Notes: generated by a model from the letters alone, not told the origin. Shown: positions 1 through 8,771, counted from the first letter of the stretch. The stretch is DNA of 64,000 bases from CBDFKU01 sp965248975 (GCA_965248975.1 CBDFKU010000008.1:1-64000), one strand, 5' to 3'. Numbers and translations are program-made.

Positions 1-42
1 CGCGTCAAGGCGCCGACGGCAGGGTCAGGCGGAGGTGGTCTG

Positions 43-267
43 ATGATGGTCGGTAGAGTAATCCGCAGTTTCTTCTCTCCCTTGCTCGGCAGCTCACAGA
101 CCAAGAAAAAACAGGTTGCCTTTGCCGAGGATTGCGTGGGAAAGGGGATCACTGACTACAAGCAGGTGGCCTGGAAATGGATGGAAGCCCAGGGGAAGGC
201 CCCGCGTGACGTGTTAAAGATCCAAGATACCTTCGGGAGGATACTGGCTCGTAGGAAAGTGGATTAG
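43..267 (+). CDS. small basic hypothetical protein
   Basis: A 74-residue protein that I do not recognise. The ATG at 43 follows a good ribosome binding site (GGAGG at 32-36), which is the main reason to call it. It has a hydrophobic start, a Lys-rich patch (KKKQ) and then a helical, charged region with two Trp around residue 45. No transmembrane or catalytic motif is visible. It stands alone before the Nudix gene. Confidence 0.5.
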   Translation: MMVGRVIRSFFSPLLGSSQTKKKQVAFAEDCVGKGITDYKQVAWKWMEAQGKAPRDVLKIQDTFGRILARRKVD

Positions 268-438
268 GAGGGAGGCCCCCGGGGCAAGGGTCGTGCGACT
301 CCCGGTGGTCCGGGCCTGACGACCGCACTATATCTATAAGCAGTCCGACCGATGGGTACTCACACAGGCCGCGGGAAGTGCACCTGGTGCCCTCCTCTAT
401 CCCCATGCCCCTACCCTCTGCCGGAGAAAGATACGACT

Positions 439-1059
439 ATGGATCCCAAATGGCTCGACTGGGTGATGCGGCTGCAGACGCTTGCTCAAAACGGTCTCGC
501 GTACACTGAAAATCCCTTCGACCAGGAGCGATTCCAGTCCCTTCGCGACATCGCGGCGGAAATCGCCGGAACGTATTCCGATACGGATTTCGAGCACATG
601 AGAGACCTTTTCGCAGCGGAAGTCGGATACGCAACTCCGAAGGTGGCCGTTAGAGGCGCGGTGTTTCGGGACGACTCCCTCCTGTTCGTTAGGGAGCGCC
701 ACGACAACCTCTGGGCGATACCGGGAGGATGGGCCGACGCCGACGAGTCGCCCAGCGAGGCGGTTGTCCGGGAGGTATTCGAAGAATCCGGATGCCGCAC
801 CCGGGCGGTCAAGCTGCTGATGGTCTTTGACAGAAACAAGCACGGACCCGCCCCCACCCGCCCGTTTCACGTTTACCATTTGTTCTTCAGATGTGAGCTT
901 GAGGAAGTCGGGACTTCGGATGGTAAAGAAACCTACGAGGTCGGATTCTTTCCCCGCAGCGCGATACCCGAGCTGTCCCCGTTCAGGGTGACTCCCGCCC
1001 AGATCGACCGCGTGTACGAGCACTATCACCATCCGGAGCTGCCCACCGACTTCGACTGA
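439..1059 (+). CDS. NUDIX hydrolase with N-terminal NUDIX_N-type domain
   Basis: Predicted pyrophosphohydrolase of 206 residues. The Nudix box is complete: Gly97, Glu103, Arg111-Glu112, Glu115-Glu116 and Gly118 fit GX5EX7REUXEEXGU. Residues 1-65 form the helical N-terminal part seen in the NUDIX_N subgroup, which acts on nucleoside-diphosphate derivatives; the substrate cannot be read from sequence. I chose the ATG at 439 (MDPKWLDW) over an upstream ATG at 352 because the longer N-terminus is Pro/Cys-rich and unlike the family, and GGAG lies just before 439. The gene is monocistronic. Confidence 0.9.
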   Translation: MDPKWLDWVMRLQTLAQNGLAYTENPFDQERFQSLRDIAAEIAGTYSDTDFEHMRDLFAAEVGYATPKVAVRGAVFRDDSLLFVRERHDNLWAIPGGWADADESPSEAVVREVFEESGCRTRAVKLLMVFDRNKHGPAPTRPFHVYHLFFRCELEEVGTSDGKETYEVGFFPRSAIPELSPFRVTPAQIDRVYEHYHHPELPTDFD

Positions 1060-1210
1060 CCAGCGGGTTCCTCTCCAAGCGTGGCACCGGAGCGGGCGTT
1101 CTTAGACGAACTCGGTGCGAGCGAAGGACACTTTCCCACTCATAGTGAGCTTGTCGACCACCGGGGACCCCAGTGGAACCGCTGAACCTGGCGGATTCGG
1201 CAGAAGGTAC

Positions 1211-1978
1211 TTAATACCTCCAGGGACTTCGCCAGCTTCCCCGCGGCCAGATGGGCTCCCGGATCAGCAGCTTGTAGCCCACCGCGAATATCACGCCCGC
1301 CACGAAGCCTCCCACGTGGGCCATGTAAGCCACGCCGGCTCCCGAGGCCGCCGGGCCAATAGAGCCCAGGCCGTTGAATAGCTGGAGCACGAACCAGAAC
1401 CCCAGCAGCAGCACCGCGGGTACCTGAATGACGGTGAAGAAGTAGAAGATGACCAGGGTGGTGACCCGATTGTAGGGATACAACAGCAGGTAGGCGCCCA
1501 AAACTCCGGAAATGGCGCCGCTGGCCCCAACCAGGGGTATCTCCGAATCGGTGTCGGTGGCAACCTGGGCCAGCGTGGCGGCGACCCCGGCCCCCAAGTA
1601 GAAGAGAAGGTACTTAACATGGCCCAGCCGGGCCTCGATGTTGTCCCCGAAAACCCACAAAAACATCATGTTGCCGATCAGATGGACGAAGCCGCCATGA
1701 ACGAACATGGAGGTAAACACGGTCCCCCAGGTGGGTATGGGAGTGGCAACGTCAACCTCTACAATTCGTCCTGCGGCGGTGAGGGCGCGGAGGGTGTCGA
1801 ACGCCTCCCCGGATGTCAACTCGCGGGCGATCAGGCCGTACTTGTAGAAGAAGATGTCCCGATCCAAGCCCCCCTGGAAGAGCTCGTAGAAGAACACCAG
1901 GCAGCTTATCGCGATCAGTGCGATGTTGACATAGGGCCGCCCTATGTGAACGGCGCCCGCATCGGATATGGGGATCAA
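1211..1978 (-). CDS. rhomboid family intramembrane serine protease (copy 1)
   Basis: A 255-residue polytopic membrane protease that cleaves substrates within the bilayer. The catalytic dyad is visible: Ser153 in GASG and His221 in AHVGGF. The family HxxxN element (HLIGNMMFLWVFG, near residues 99-111) is also present, followed by hydrophobic helices. A 40-50 residue loop after the first helix carries the DRDIFFYKYGLI motif shared with the neighbouring paralogue. It lies downstream of the second rhomboid gene on the same strand and is probably co-transcribed with it. Confidence 0.93.
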   Translation of the reverse strand: MIPISDAGAVHIGRPYVNIALIAISCLVFFYELFQGGLDRDIFFYKYGLIARELTSGEAFDTLRALTAAGRIVEVDVATPIPTWGTVFTSMFVHGGFVHLIGNMMFLWVFGDNIEARLGHVKYLLFYLGAGVAATLAQVATDTDSEIPLVGASGAISGVLGAYLLLYPYNRVTTLVIFYFFTVIQVPAVLLLGFWFVLQLFNGLGSIGPAASGAGVAYMAHVGGFVAGVIFAVGYKLLIREPIWPRGSWRSPWRY

Positions 1979-2020
1979 GGCTTCTCCCCCAGGTGACCCT
2001 CGGGGTCGGCCGCTATCATG

Positions 2021-2734
2021 CTATCCCAACTGTCGCCAAGGAGGCCAGCGCCCACCCGGCAGGATGGGCTCCTTCTTGATGTACTTGAACCCAGCCATGA
2101 GCAGGCCGCCCGCTACCAGTCCACCAAGGTGGGCCATGTAGGCTATTCCGGTACCCGAGCCCACGGGGCTGAAGGAGCCGATATCGAGGAGCAGGGGCAG
2201 TATGACTAACATGAATAGCAGCGCGAGCGCCGCGGAGTGCCTGTAGGGGAAGGATAGCAGGTATGCCGCCACTACACCCAAAATTGCGCCGCTGGCGCCG
2301 ACGACGGGAACCTGGGAGTCCAGGTCGGTGGCTACCTGGGTCCAGGCGGCGGCCACACCTACCACCAGGTAGAAGATCAGGTACCTGACGTGGCCCAGCT
2401 TGTGCTCTACATACCCGCCAAACCCGAAGAGGAAAAGCATGTTCGCCAGGATGTGAAATACGCCCGTGTGAACGAACATCGAGGTGAACACCGTCCCCCA
2501 GGCAGGGATGGGAGAGGTTATGTCAGGGCCGGGCTGCCCGGCCGGCCTTGTCAGCTCGATACCCTTGGACAGCTCCTCCGGGATTAGGCCGTATTTGTAG
2601 AAGAAGATGTTCCTGTCCAGGTCGCTCAGGAACAGGAGGTAGATAAAGGCGACGATGTTCAGGGCGATCAGGAGGTAGGTAACGTCCGGCCGAACGCCGG
2701 GGGACATGCCGGGCCCCATCATGGCGTGATCCAC
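2021..2734 (-). CDS. rhomboid family intramembrane serine protease (copy 2)
   Basis: A 237-residue rhomboid protease. Ser148 in GASG and His202 in AHLGGL form the dyad. It shares the block NIFFYKYGLIPEEL and the segment PAWGTVFTSMFVH with copy 1, so the two arose by tandem duplication. The soluble loop between helices 1 and 2 differs in length and composition, which may reflect different substrates. It is followed 42 bases later by copy 1 and preceded by a GNAT gene on the same strand. Confidence 0.93.
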   Translation of the reverse strand: MDHAMMGPGMSPGVRPDVTYLLIALNIVAFIYLLFLSDLDRNIFFYKYGLIPEELSKGIELTRPAGQPGPDITSPIPAWGTVFTSMFVHTGVFHILANMLFLFGFGGYVEHKLGHVRYLIFYLVVGVAAAWTQVATDLDSQVPVVGASGAILGVVAAYLLSFPYRHSAALALLFMLVILPLLLDIGSFSPVGSGTGIAYMAHLGGLVAGGLLMAGFKYIKKEPILPGGRWPPWRQLG

Positions 2735-2764
2735 GCTGGAGGCCGACGAGACGCCGGCATGGTC

Positions 2765-3355
2765 CTAACGGGCCGGCTCCTCCGCCTCTTCCATGAGACG
2801 GGCACGGCGCCGGGCGTACTCGTTGGACAGGAGCCCCATCGCCAGGGAGTCGTACCACTGACCACTTTTGAGGTGGGTACCCCGCAACCGCCCTTCGAGC
2901 AGGAACCCGATGCGCTCGCACATGTGGATCGCAGGTAAGTTGTACTCAGGGACGTCCACCCAAGCCCGGTGAAGGCCGCGGTCGTAGAAGGCCATATCCA
3001 ACAGACGGACCAGGCCGGCGGTGCCATAGCCCCGGTACCACAGGTCCTTGCGTCCGATCAGGATAAACAGCTGGGCTTCCCACAGAGGGGCCTCTATCAC
3101 CATCTGCCCCTCGCCGATATGCTCTCCGTCGGCGGTAAGCACCGAGAAGATCTTCCGCACCTCGCTGCCGAAGACCTCCTCCCATTCACGATCCGACGCC
3201 TCCAGTATCTGTTTCGGAGAGTAGCTGATGTGCAGGGCCTCACCCTCCTCGTTGGCGCCGTACCAGGATGCGCTGACCTCATCGTCCTCCAGCCACTCGG
3301 CGATGCGTTTTATGTCGTCCCTGGTGACTTTGACCAGCCTGACCTCTGGCAGCAT
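2765..3355 (-). CDS. GNAT family N-acetyltransferase (RimJ/RimL-like)
   Basis: A 196-residue acetyltransferase of the RimL/Acetyltransf_3 type. The acetyl-CoA region is the segment RKDLWYRGYGTAGLVRLL, with RGYGTAG as the Q/RxxGxG/A loop, followed by HRAWVDVPEYNLPAIHMCERIGF, the conserved strand-helix that ends the fold. The acceptor (protein N-terminus, amine or antibiotic) cannot be told. It is the first gene of a likely operon with the two rhomboids; a promoter lies upstream at 3446-3474. Confidence 0.85.
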   Translation of the reverse strand: MLPEVRLVKVTRDDIKRIAEWLEDDEVSASWYGANEEGEALHISYSPKQILEASDREWEEVFGSEVRKIFSVLTADGEHIGEGQMVIEAPLWEAQLFILIGRKDLWYRGYGTAGLVRLLDMAFYDRGLHRAWVDVPEYNLPAIHMCERIGFLLEGRLRGTHLKSGQWYDSLAMGLLSNEYARRRARLMEEAEEPAR

Positions 3356-3445
3356 TTCAGCCCCTCCTAAAAGAGGAGTAAAGGTTTACTAGGGTATCGA
3401 GATCGAAAGAAAAGCGAGCGGCAAAGTTACCGCGAAGTAGCTCTA

Positions 3446-3474
3446 ATTATAGCAGCGCACCCTCGAAAACTCAA
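3446..3474 (-). promoter_or_regulatory. sigma-70-type promoter for the GNAT-rhomboid operon
   Basis: Read on the minus strand, TTGAGT (3474-3469) and TATAAT (3451-3446) are separated by 17 bases. They lie about 90 bases upstream of the GNAT start codon. Confidence 0.55.
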
Positions 3475-3503
3475 AGGAACGGTTACGGCAGAGACATGCG
3501 CCC

Positions 3504-4415
3504 TCACAGTGGATGCCTTCCGAGCCAATCCAGCATCATCGCCGCCAGTTCAGGTACCTTGAACTCGGCCGCATTGTCGTCGGACTCCGGCAGCACGGCC
3601 GCTTCGGAGTTGGGGATGATCTCCTTCACCATCTCGTTACGGCGGCAGAAGTAGTTCTCATACGGGCTGTCCGGATCTATGAGGAGCGTGGGAGCCTGAA
3701 TCAGGGGGAGTCGGGACGGGAAATCGTAGTTGAACAGCGCGTCGTAGATCGCCCCCATGTTATTGTCTATCTCCAGGGAGTCGAGGACCCACCGTTGGAG
3801 AAACTCGAGGTGATCGGGGGTCATGAACAGGTGGGGTGAACGTATGGGCATCGGGTGAAGCTGCTCCGAAGGTGCATTGGCGGTGTGAAGCCACAGACGG
3901 ATTATCTCGCTGTAGGACCGCATCCACAACCTGGCCATATGGGAACCGTCGTTGGAGCTGGTATAGGAGGGGAAACTGGAGTAGATATCGCCTCCCTCCC
4001 TCGACGCGAAATAGTCCTTCCGCTCGTCCTCGTCCGCAACGTAGGGGAAGCCGAAGACGCACAGGCTCACCAGCCTGTCCGAGGATGCCGCGGCCACCTC
4101 CGCCGCTATGCCGGCACCGGTGTGGAGGCCGAACAGGTGGACCCTGTCGAGACCGAAAGCATCCAGGGTATGGACCACGTTCTGGGCTAGAAAGCGTACT
4201 CCGTTAGTCGGAAGCTTCTCGGGCAGCCGGTCCGATCGGCCGTACCCCAGCATATCCATGGCAATGACCCGGTACCGCCCCGACAGATGAGGGATCAGCT
4301 TGCCGTACATCCGGGAGGACCGCGGACCCTGATGCAGCATCATAAGCGGCTCGCCATCGCCCTCAGTCAGATAGTAAACCTGGCCCTCGGGAGTGTCTAT
4401 GTATCCACGCTTCAT
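3504..4415 (-). CDS. alpha/beta-hydrolase-fold protein with His at the nucleophile elbow (HTG type, copy 1)
   Basis: A 303-residue alpha/beta-hydrolase-fold protein. The oxyanion strand (LMMLHQGPRSS, residues 24-34) and the strand-turn IAMDMLGYGRSD are typical. The nucleophile elbow reads G96-L97-H98-T99-G100, so His stands where Ser, Asp or Cys is expected. The usual C-terminal catalytic His is also absent; the matching place reads ESDDNAAEF. The acidic segment DPDSPYENY is kept. A paralogue at 46397-47323 has the same three replacements, so this is a family trait and not decay. Enzymatic activity is uncertain. It is followed by a nitroreductase gene on the same strand upstream. Confidence 0.85.
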   Translation of the reverse strand: MKRGYIDTPEGQVYYLTEGDGEPLMMLHQGPRSSRMYGKLIPHLSGRYRVIAMDMLGYGRSDRLPEKLPTNGVRFLAQNVVHTLDAFGLDRVHLFGLHTGAGIAAEVAAASSDRLVSLCVFGFPYVADEDERKDYFASREGGDIYSSFPSYTSSNDGSHMARLWMRSYSEIIRLWLHTANAPSEQLHPMPIRSPHLFMTPDHLEFLQRWVLDSLEIDNNMGAIYDALFNYDFPSRLPLIQAPTLLIDPDSPYENYFCRRNEMVKEIIPNSEAAVLPESDDNAAEFKVPELAAMMLDWLGRHPL

Positions 4416-4446
4416 GTTGATACCTCCTGTCGTTCTTTCCTGAAAC

Positions 4447-5130
4447 CTATCGTTCCTGCTTCCAGCCGTCCCAATGTGTCACTTCCTGTGCGGGGCGACG
4501 CCTGGCGGGTTTGAAATCGGTGCCGGTATAGTGGGCTACCGGAAGCAGGGCCGTCTGCCTAACGTGATCCGGGATTCCCAGGACGGCGGCGGCCTCCCTC
4601 TCATATACCAAATGGACGGTGGTCCAGCAAGATCCCACCCCGCGCGCTCGGAGGGCCAGCATAAGGGACCATGCGGCCGGCAGTATGGATCCGTAGATGG
4701 TGGCGTCGTAGAAGGACCTGAACTTATCCGGTGCGTAGAGGTTCGGCACCTCCTCCATCGTACCCTCGACACACGGGATGATATGCACGGGGACTTCATG
4801 CAGAATCTCGTGCAGGTAGTCGCTGGCGTCTATCATCCCCTGCCACTGGCTGGCGCGCAGATCGCCTTCACGGAAAGTTGGCGCATGGCCTCCGACAGCC
4901 TCTCTAATCGCCTCCCGGCTTCTACGGTAGATGTCGGCCAATGCGGCCCGTTTTTGTGGGTCCGTGACTACCATGAAGTGCCAGCCCTGTAGGTTCGAGC
5001 CTGTAGGGGATTGGAGGGCTATCTCTATACATCGCTGAACTATTTCAGGATCGACCGGCCGTGTGAGATCGAGACGTCTCTTCACGGACCGCGTAGTGGT
5101 GAGAATGAGGTCTACAGTGGCAATGTCCAT
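4447..5130 (-). CDS. nitroreductase family protein (FMN-dependent)
   Basis: A 227-residue flavoprotein of the nitroreductase superfamily. The N-terminal FMN-binding signature RSVKRRLDLTRPV (residues 14-26) and the SPTGSNLQGWHFMVVTD segment (residues 41-57) are characteristic. The C-terminal half has the GVGSCWTTVHLVYE and IPDHVRQTALLPVAHYTG blocks that cover the flavin. Its substrate (nitro, quinone or iodo compound) is not evident. The gene ends 32 bases upstream of the HTG hydrolase on the same strand, so the two may form a transcription unit. Confidence 0.9.
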   Translation of the reverse strand: MDIATVDLILTTTRSVKRRLDLTRPVDPEIVQRCIEIALQSPTGSNLQGWHFMVVTDPQKRAALADIYRRSREAIREAVGGHAPTFREGDLRASQWQGMIDASDYLHEILHEVPVHIIPCVEGTMEEVPNLYAPDKFRSFYDATIYGSILPAAWSLMLALRARGVGSCWTTVHLVYEREAAAVLGIPDHVRQTALLPVAHYTGTDFKPARRRPAQEVTHWDGWKQER

Positions 5131-5353
5131 AGCTGTGCTCCTTACCTAGGGTATGACCGGGGACGTGACCGGTGTACCTTCGCGATACAGAGTGGAGCGG
5201 TCACCTGCATCCTGGGGACTGTCTATTCTAGGAAATCGTGGCCTAAACCACAACCCCAAGCTAGCCAGAGGGTGGGAGAACCGACCGTCGGTATTGCGAC
5301 GTGGGGTATACTGTCGGCATTGCCGGTCTAAAACTACGGATGGAGGCATATCA

Positions 5354-5920
5354 GTGGAAACTATTGATGACAGAGCTACGCTGGCTGGCGGGTGTTTCTG
5401 GTGCCTGGAGGCCGTTTACGAGCGCCTCCGGGGAGTGATCCAAATTGTTCCAGGCTACACTGGCGGTCATGTCCCCAACCCAACATATCAACAGGTATGT
5501 TCAGAAGGGACTGGTCACGCCGAGGCAGTGCAGCTATCCTTCGATCCTACGATTATCTCCTATCGTGATCTGCTGTTGGTATTCTTCACCATCCACGACC
5601 CAACCACGATAAACAGACAGGGTGCGGACGTAGGAAGCCGGTACCGTTCCGCCATCTTCTATCACTCAGAAACCCAGAGGCAGGATGCCGTTACACTGAT
5701 ATCCGAGATCGGTACCCAAGGGATTTGGACGAGTCCTATAGTGACCCAGGTTGTACCCTTTGAGGCCTTTTTCGAGGCCGAGGAATACCACAGGGAGTAT
5801 TACCGCCGTAATTCCCAACTGCCTTACTGTCGTATTGTGATCGAGCCCAAGGTCGCGAAGCTGCGCAAGGAACATATGGCTTTGCTAGAAACCAAACTCA
5901 GCTCGGCCCTGGAGGCATAG
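5354..5920 (+). CDS. msrA: peptide methionine (S)-S-oxide reductase MsrA
   Basis: Repairs oxidised methionine in proteins using thioredoxin. The active-site signature GGCFWC follows almost directly after the start (LAGGCFWCLEAVYERLRGV), and GYTGGHVPNPTYQQVCSEGTGHAEAVQL is the conserved second block. I chose GTG 5354 because GGAGG (5342-5346) lies 7 bases before it. Longer upstream reading to 5153 has no family similarity. The product has 188 residues, near the usual length. A weak TATACT at 5307 could serve as a -10 element. Confidence 0.93.
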   Translation: METIDDRATLAGGCFWCLEAVYERLRGVIQIVPGYTGGHVPNPTYQQVCSEGTGHAEAVQLSFDPTIISYRDLLLVFFTIHDPTTINRQGADVGSRYRSAIFYHSETQRQDAVTLISEIGTQGIWTSPIVTQVVPFEAFFEAEEYHREYYRRNSQLPYCRIVIEPKVAKLRKEHMALLETKLSSALEA

Positions 5921-6096
5921 GGCCTTTTAGCGGAGGACAGATCCGAATACCCCCCCATCGCTTTAGGAGAGATCGGACTGCTTCATCGTGATCCCAGCTT
6001 TCAGGCGCACCGGGTGAAAGTGACGTCAGTCCGGTTGCTGTCAAACGGGCTGTCGAGGCCGTAATGTTGCCCGGTGATCCGTAGCTGGTTTATGGC

Positions 6097-6171
6097 TGGT
6101 CGGGGCGGGCAGGTTCGAACTGCCGACCTCCTGGTCCCAAACCAGGCGCGCTACCGCTGCGCCACGCCCCG
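6097..6171 (-). tRNA. tRNA-Pro (anticodon TGG)
   Basis: A complete cloverleaf on the minus strand: 7-bp acceptor stem (CGGGGCG with CGCCCCG), D arm GCGC...GCGC, anticodon stem CCTGG/CCAGG around loop TTTGGGA, and T arm GGCAG-TTCGAAC-CTGCC. Discriminator A and CCA are encoded. Total 75 bases. Confidence 0.97.
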
Positions 6172-6195
6172 GGGTTGAAGAATCGTGAAGCCGAG

Positions 6196-6270
6196 TGGTA
6201 CCCCCGGGGAGATTCGAACTCCCGCCCCTGGCTTCGGAGGCCAGTGCTCTATCCCCTGAGCTACGGGGGC
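6196..6270 (-). tRNA. tRNA-Arg (anticodon CCG)
   Basis: A complete cloverleaf on the minus strand. The acceptor stem is GCCCCCG paired with CGGGGGT (first pair G-U). The anticodon stem is CTGGC/GCCAG around loop CTCCGAA, and the T loop is TTCGAAT. CCA is encoded. It lies 24 bases upstream of tRNA-Pro on the same strand, so the two are probably one transcript. Confidence 0.96.
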
Positions 6271-6336
6271 TTGCAAACCTAGGATAACATGCTGTCACGG
6301 GGGCCAACAAGGGCGGTGATCCCCGCTGGCCCGACC

Positions 6337-7587
6337 CTATTCTTGGGCCTGTGCCGCCGATGGTGACTGGCCCAGTCTCTCGGCACCCCGAGGGTCGGTC
6401 CTGGGCAGCAGGAAGCCGGCCACCACCAGGAACCACGCCAGCACCGAGAAGATGATGAAGCCCGGGACGAAGCTGTCCACAGTGTCCTTGAGGGCGCCGA
6501 CTACCAGGGGCGCCAAGAAACCCCCGGCTCCGGATACCGTGGCGATCCATCCCCAGGCCAGGGCCACCCGGTGGGGAGTCATTCCGGCCAGCTCCATGGG
6601 CAGGGTGAGGAGGGTAGGGACGTACAGCCAGGCGCCGAAGCCAAGCAGCATTACCGAGATGTAGGTGACTACGGTGTTGTCGATCAGGAAGGAGCCCAGG
6701 GCACCGACCGCGGCCAACACCCCGGGAACGATGAAGAACAGCCTCCTGGGGCTCACGCGCAACGGGAGGAACCCTCCCAGCAGGACCGCGAATATTCCCA
6801 TGAAGGGCAGCAGGCTCAACAGGAACCCGGCCTCCGTCAGGGACATGCCCCGGGTTTCGTGGTAGTAGGTGGGGAGCCAGCTGCTCAATGCGATGTACAT
6901 GCTGAAGCAGGAGGCGTCGGCCAGGCCCAACGTCTGGACGGTGCGGTTCCGCAGTACGGCCTTTATGTCCCCCCAGTTCACCGGAGGGATCTCTCTGCCC
7001 GCCTCGTCCCGTATTCTGCCCCACACCAGCCATGCGAAGGCTCCCGCCAAACCCACCGCCCCCATGACACTCAGGGCGCCTTCCCACCCCAGAGGGCCGG
7101 CCAGGGGCGCCACCGCCGCCGCCGAAACAACCATGCCCACGGTCATGGCCGCTACCACAAGGCTAGTCACCACAGGCAGCTCTCGGGGCCGGAACCAGTT
7201 CATGATCAGCGGCCCGGTGGCCGCGGTTATCGCCACCATGCCCAGGCCGTACACGATTCTCATCGCCAGCAGCGCTTCGAACCCGGTGGACAGGGCGGAC
7301 AGGGCCACCGCTCCCGCCATGAACCATGCCACGGTGAAGCTCCTCCTGATACCCACCCGACCGACGAGGAACCCCCCGGGCATTCCGAAAACTCCGGAGA
7401 TTATCAGCACCGCTCCAACGAGGAGGCTCGCTGCGGTGTGTCCGATGCCGTAGTCGTCGGTGATCAGGGGCAGAACCGGAGAGACGGCCTGGAAGCTGAG
7501 GCCGGCCCCGAAGTGGGCCCACAGGATCAGTCCCCCAATGACAAAACGATATCGCCCATATGTCTTGGTGGCTACCACGGTTTCCAC
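6337..7587 (-). CDS. MFS transporter (CynX/NimT-like)
   Basis: A 416-residue permease with twelve predicted hydrophobic helices. The loop 2-3 signature is MPGGFLVGRVGIRRSF (near residues 68-83), the MFS motif A region. The C-terminal half repeats the pattern (LGGFLPLRVSPRRLFF). The start MVIGGLILWAHFGAGLSF-type first helix suggests an inner-membrane importer or drug/cyanate-type transporter; no substrate can be assigned. The gene is divergent from the luciferase-like oxidoreductase gene, and the 19-base tandem repeat lies between their starts. Confidence 0.9.
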   Translation of the reverse strand: METVVATKTYGRYRFVIGGLILWAHFGAGLSFQAVSPVLPLITDDYGIGHTAASLLVGAVLIISGVFGMPGGFLVGRVGIRRSFTVAWFMAGAVALSALSTGFEALLAMRIVYGLGMVAITAATGPLIMNWFRPRELPVVTSLVVAAMTVGMVVSAAAVAPLAGPLGWEGALSVMGAVGLAGAFAWLVWGRIRDEAGREIPPVNWGDIKAVLRNRTVQTLGLADASCFSMYIALSSWLPTYYHETRGMSLTEAGFLLSLLPFMGIFAVLLGGFLPLRVSPRRLFFIVPGVLAAVGALGSFLIDNTVVTYISVMLLGFGAWLYVPTLLTLPMELAGMTPHRVALAWGWIATVSGAGGFLAPLVVGALKDTVDSFVPGFIIFSVLAWFLVVAGFLLPRTDPRGAERLGQSPSAAQAQE

Positions 7588-7681
7588 ACTCTACGCCACC
7601 TTCCGGCGCCCAGGCAAGGTTTCGGTCGCCTCCATGCGACGTTGTTTGAGGCCACCTCGGATGTTACTATCTCTCTACATT

Positions 7682-7776
7682 CCCGTGATAACTCCAACAG
7701 CCCGTGATAACTCCAACAGCCCGTGATAACTCCAACAGCCCGTGACAACTCCAACAGCGGAGACAACTCCAAACAG
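7682..7776. repeat. five tandem copies of a 19-base unit
   Basis: The unit CCCGTGATAACTCCAACAG occurs three times exactly (7682-7700, 7701-7719, 7720-7738). It is followed by one copy with a single change (7739-7757) and a more diverged fifth copy (7758-7776). There are no spacers. It fills the divergent intergenic region between the MFS gene and the oxidoreductase gene. Confidence 0.95.
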
Positions 7777-7826
7777 GCGGCTCCGGCGAAGCCGTATATC
7801 GGGCCGGGACGATGGAGGAAGCCTTG

Positions 7827-8681
7827 ATGAAGGTAGGCATTTTTGTGTTTCAAACCGGCGCCGCCGCAGATCCAGCGGTGCTGGCCCGTAGGGCGGAAGA
7901 GCTGGGGTTCGACTCCTACTGGGTCCCCGAGCACCCCATAATCCCGGTACACACCACCTCCGCCTTCCCCGGCTCCGGAGACGGCACCATTCCCAGGTAC
8001 TACAGCCAGGCCCTGGATCCCTTCCTCGCCCTGGCAAGGGCCTCGGCGACCACCAGCACCATCCGGCTGGGCACAGGCGTCTGCCTCGTGCCCGAAAGAA
8101 ATCCACTCCTCTTGGCCAAGGAGGTCGCCACGCTGGACCAACAGTCCGGCGGCCGGTTCCTCTTCGGAATCGGCGCCGGCTGGCTCAAGGAAGAGACGGA
8201 GATCATGGGCGCCGACTACACCCATCGCTGGTCCCAGACCAGGGACGCCGTCCTGGCGATGAAGGAGCTGTGGACCAAAGAGGAGTCCGAGTACCACGGC
8301 GAGTACTACGACTTCCCGCCGGTGCGGTCCTTTCCGAAACCCGCCCGGAGTCCTCACCCTCCCATCATCCTCGGCGGGCAGAACAACCCGAGGGTGTTCC
8401 GGCGGATCGTACAGTGGGGAGACGGCTGGCTGCCCACTCACACCTCCCCCGAGGAGATACGCCAGGGACGGCAGACCCTGAACGACATGGCCGCGGAGAC
8501 CGTCCGCGATCCCGAATCCATAGAGATTATAGCCTTCGGTACCCCCGACCAGTTCCGGGATCGGAAGGTGCTCAAGGAGCTGGAGGACGCCGGCGCCGAC
8601 GGAGCCACTATCTGGCTGCGGCGCCCATGGGGAGACGAGGCCCTGGCGGAGATGGAGGATAACGCCCGGCTGGTCCTGTAA
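7827..8681 (+). CDS. LLM-class (luciferase-like) F420-dependent oxidoreductase
   Basis: A 284-residue TIM-barrel flavin/F420 oxidoreductase. MKVGIFVFQTG opens the first strand; LGFDSYWVPEHP, TSTIRLGTGVCLVPERNP, LLAKEVATLDQQSGGRFLFGIGAGWL and PKPARSPHPPIILGGQN are the classic LLM blocks. Most close homologues of this shape use F420 and act on unknown small substrates. ATG 7827 has GGAGGAA at 7814-7820. It is transcribed divergently from the MFS gene across the tandem repeat. Confidence 0.92.
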   Translation: MKVGIFVFQTGAAADPAVLARRAEELGFDSYWVPEHPIIPVHTTSAFPGSGDGTIPRYYSQALDPFLALARASATTSTIRLGTGVCLVPERNPLLLAKEVATLDQQSGGRFLFGIGAGWLKEETEIMGADYTHRWSQTRDAVLAMKELWTKEESEYHGEYYDFPPVRSFPKPARSPHPPIILGGQNNPRVFRRIVQWGDGWLPTHTSPEEIRQGRQTLNDMAAETVRDPESIEIIAFGTPDQFRDRKVLKELEDAGADGATIWLRRPWGDEALAEMEDNARLVL

Positions 8682-8709
8682 TCCGGCGCCAGCTATGTCC
8701 CCGAGCGGT

Positions 8710-8739
8710 TTGTGCCCCCCAACCCCAGCTTGCTATAAT
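8710..8739 (+). promoter_or_regulatory. promoter of the pilT-like gene
   Basis: TTGTGC (8710-8715) and TATAAT (8734-8739) are 18 bases apart. The -10 is followed by AGAC, exactly as in the next promoter at 9975, suggesting a shared local extension TATAATAGAC. Confidence 0.6.
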
Positions 8740-8771
8740 AGACTACACGAAGACGTTGGTAGGCTCGTGAC

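Noticed and set aside
7682..7776. Possible CRISPR array
   Set aside because: The 19-base units are directly adjacent with no spacers and no cas genes are nearby.
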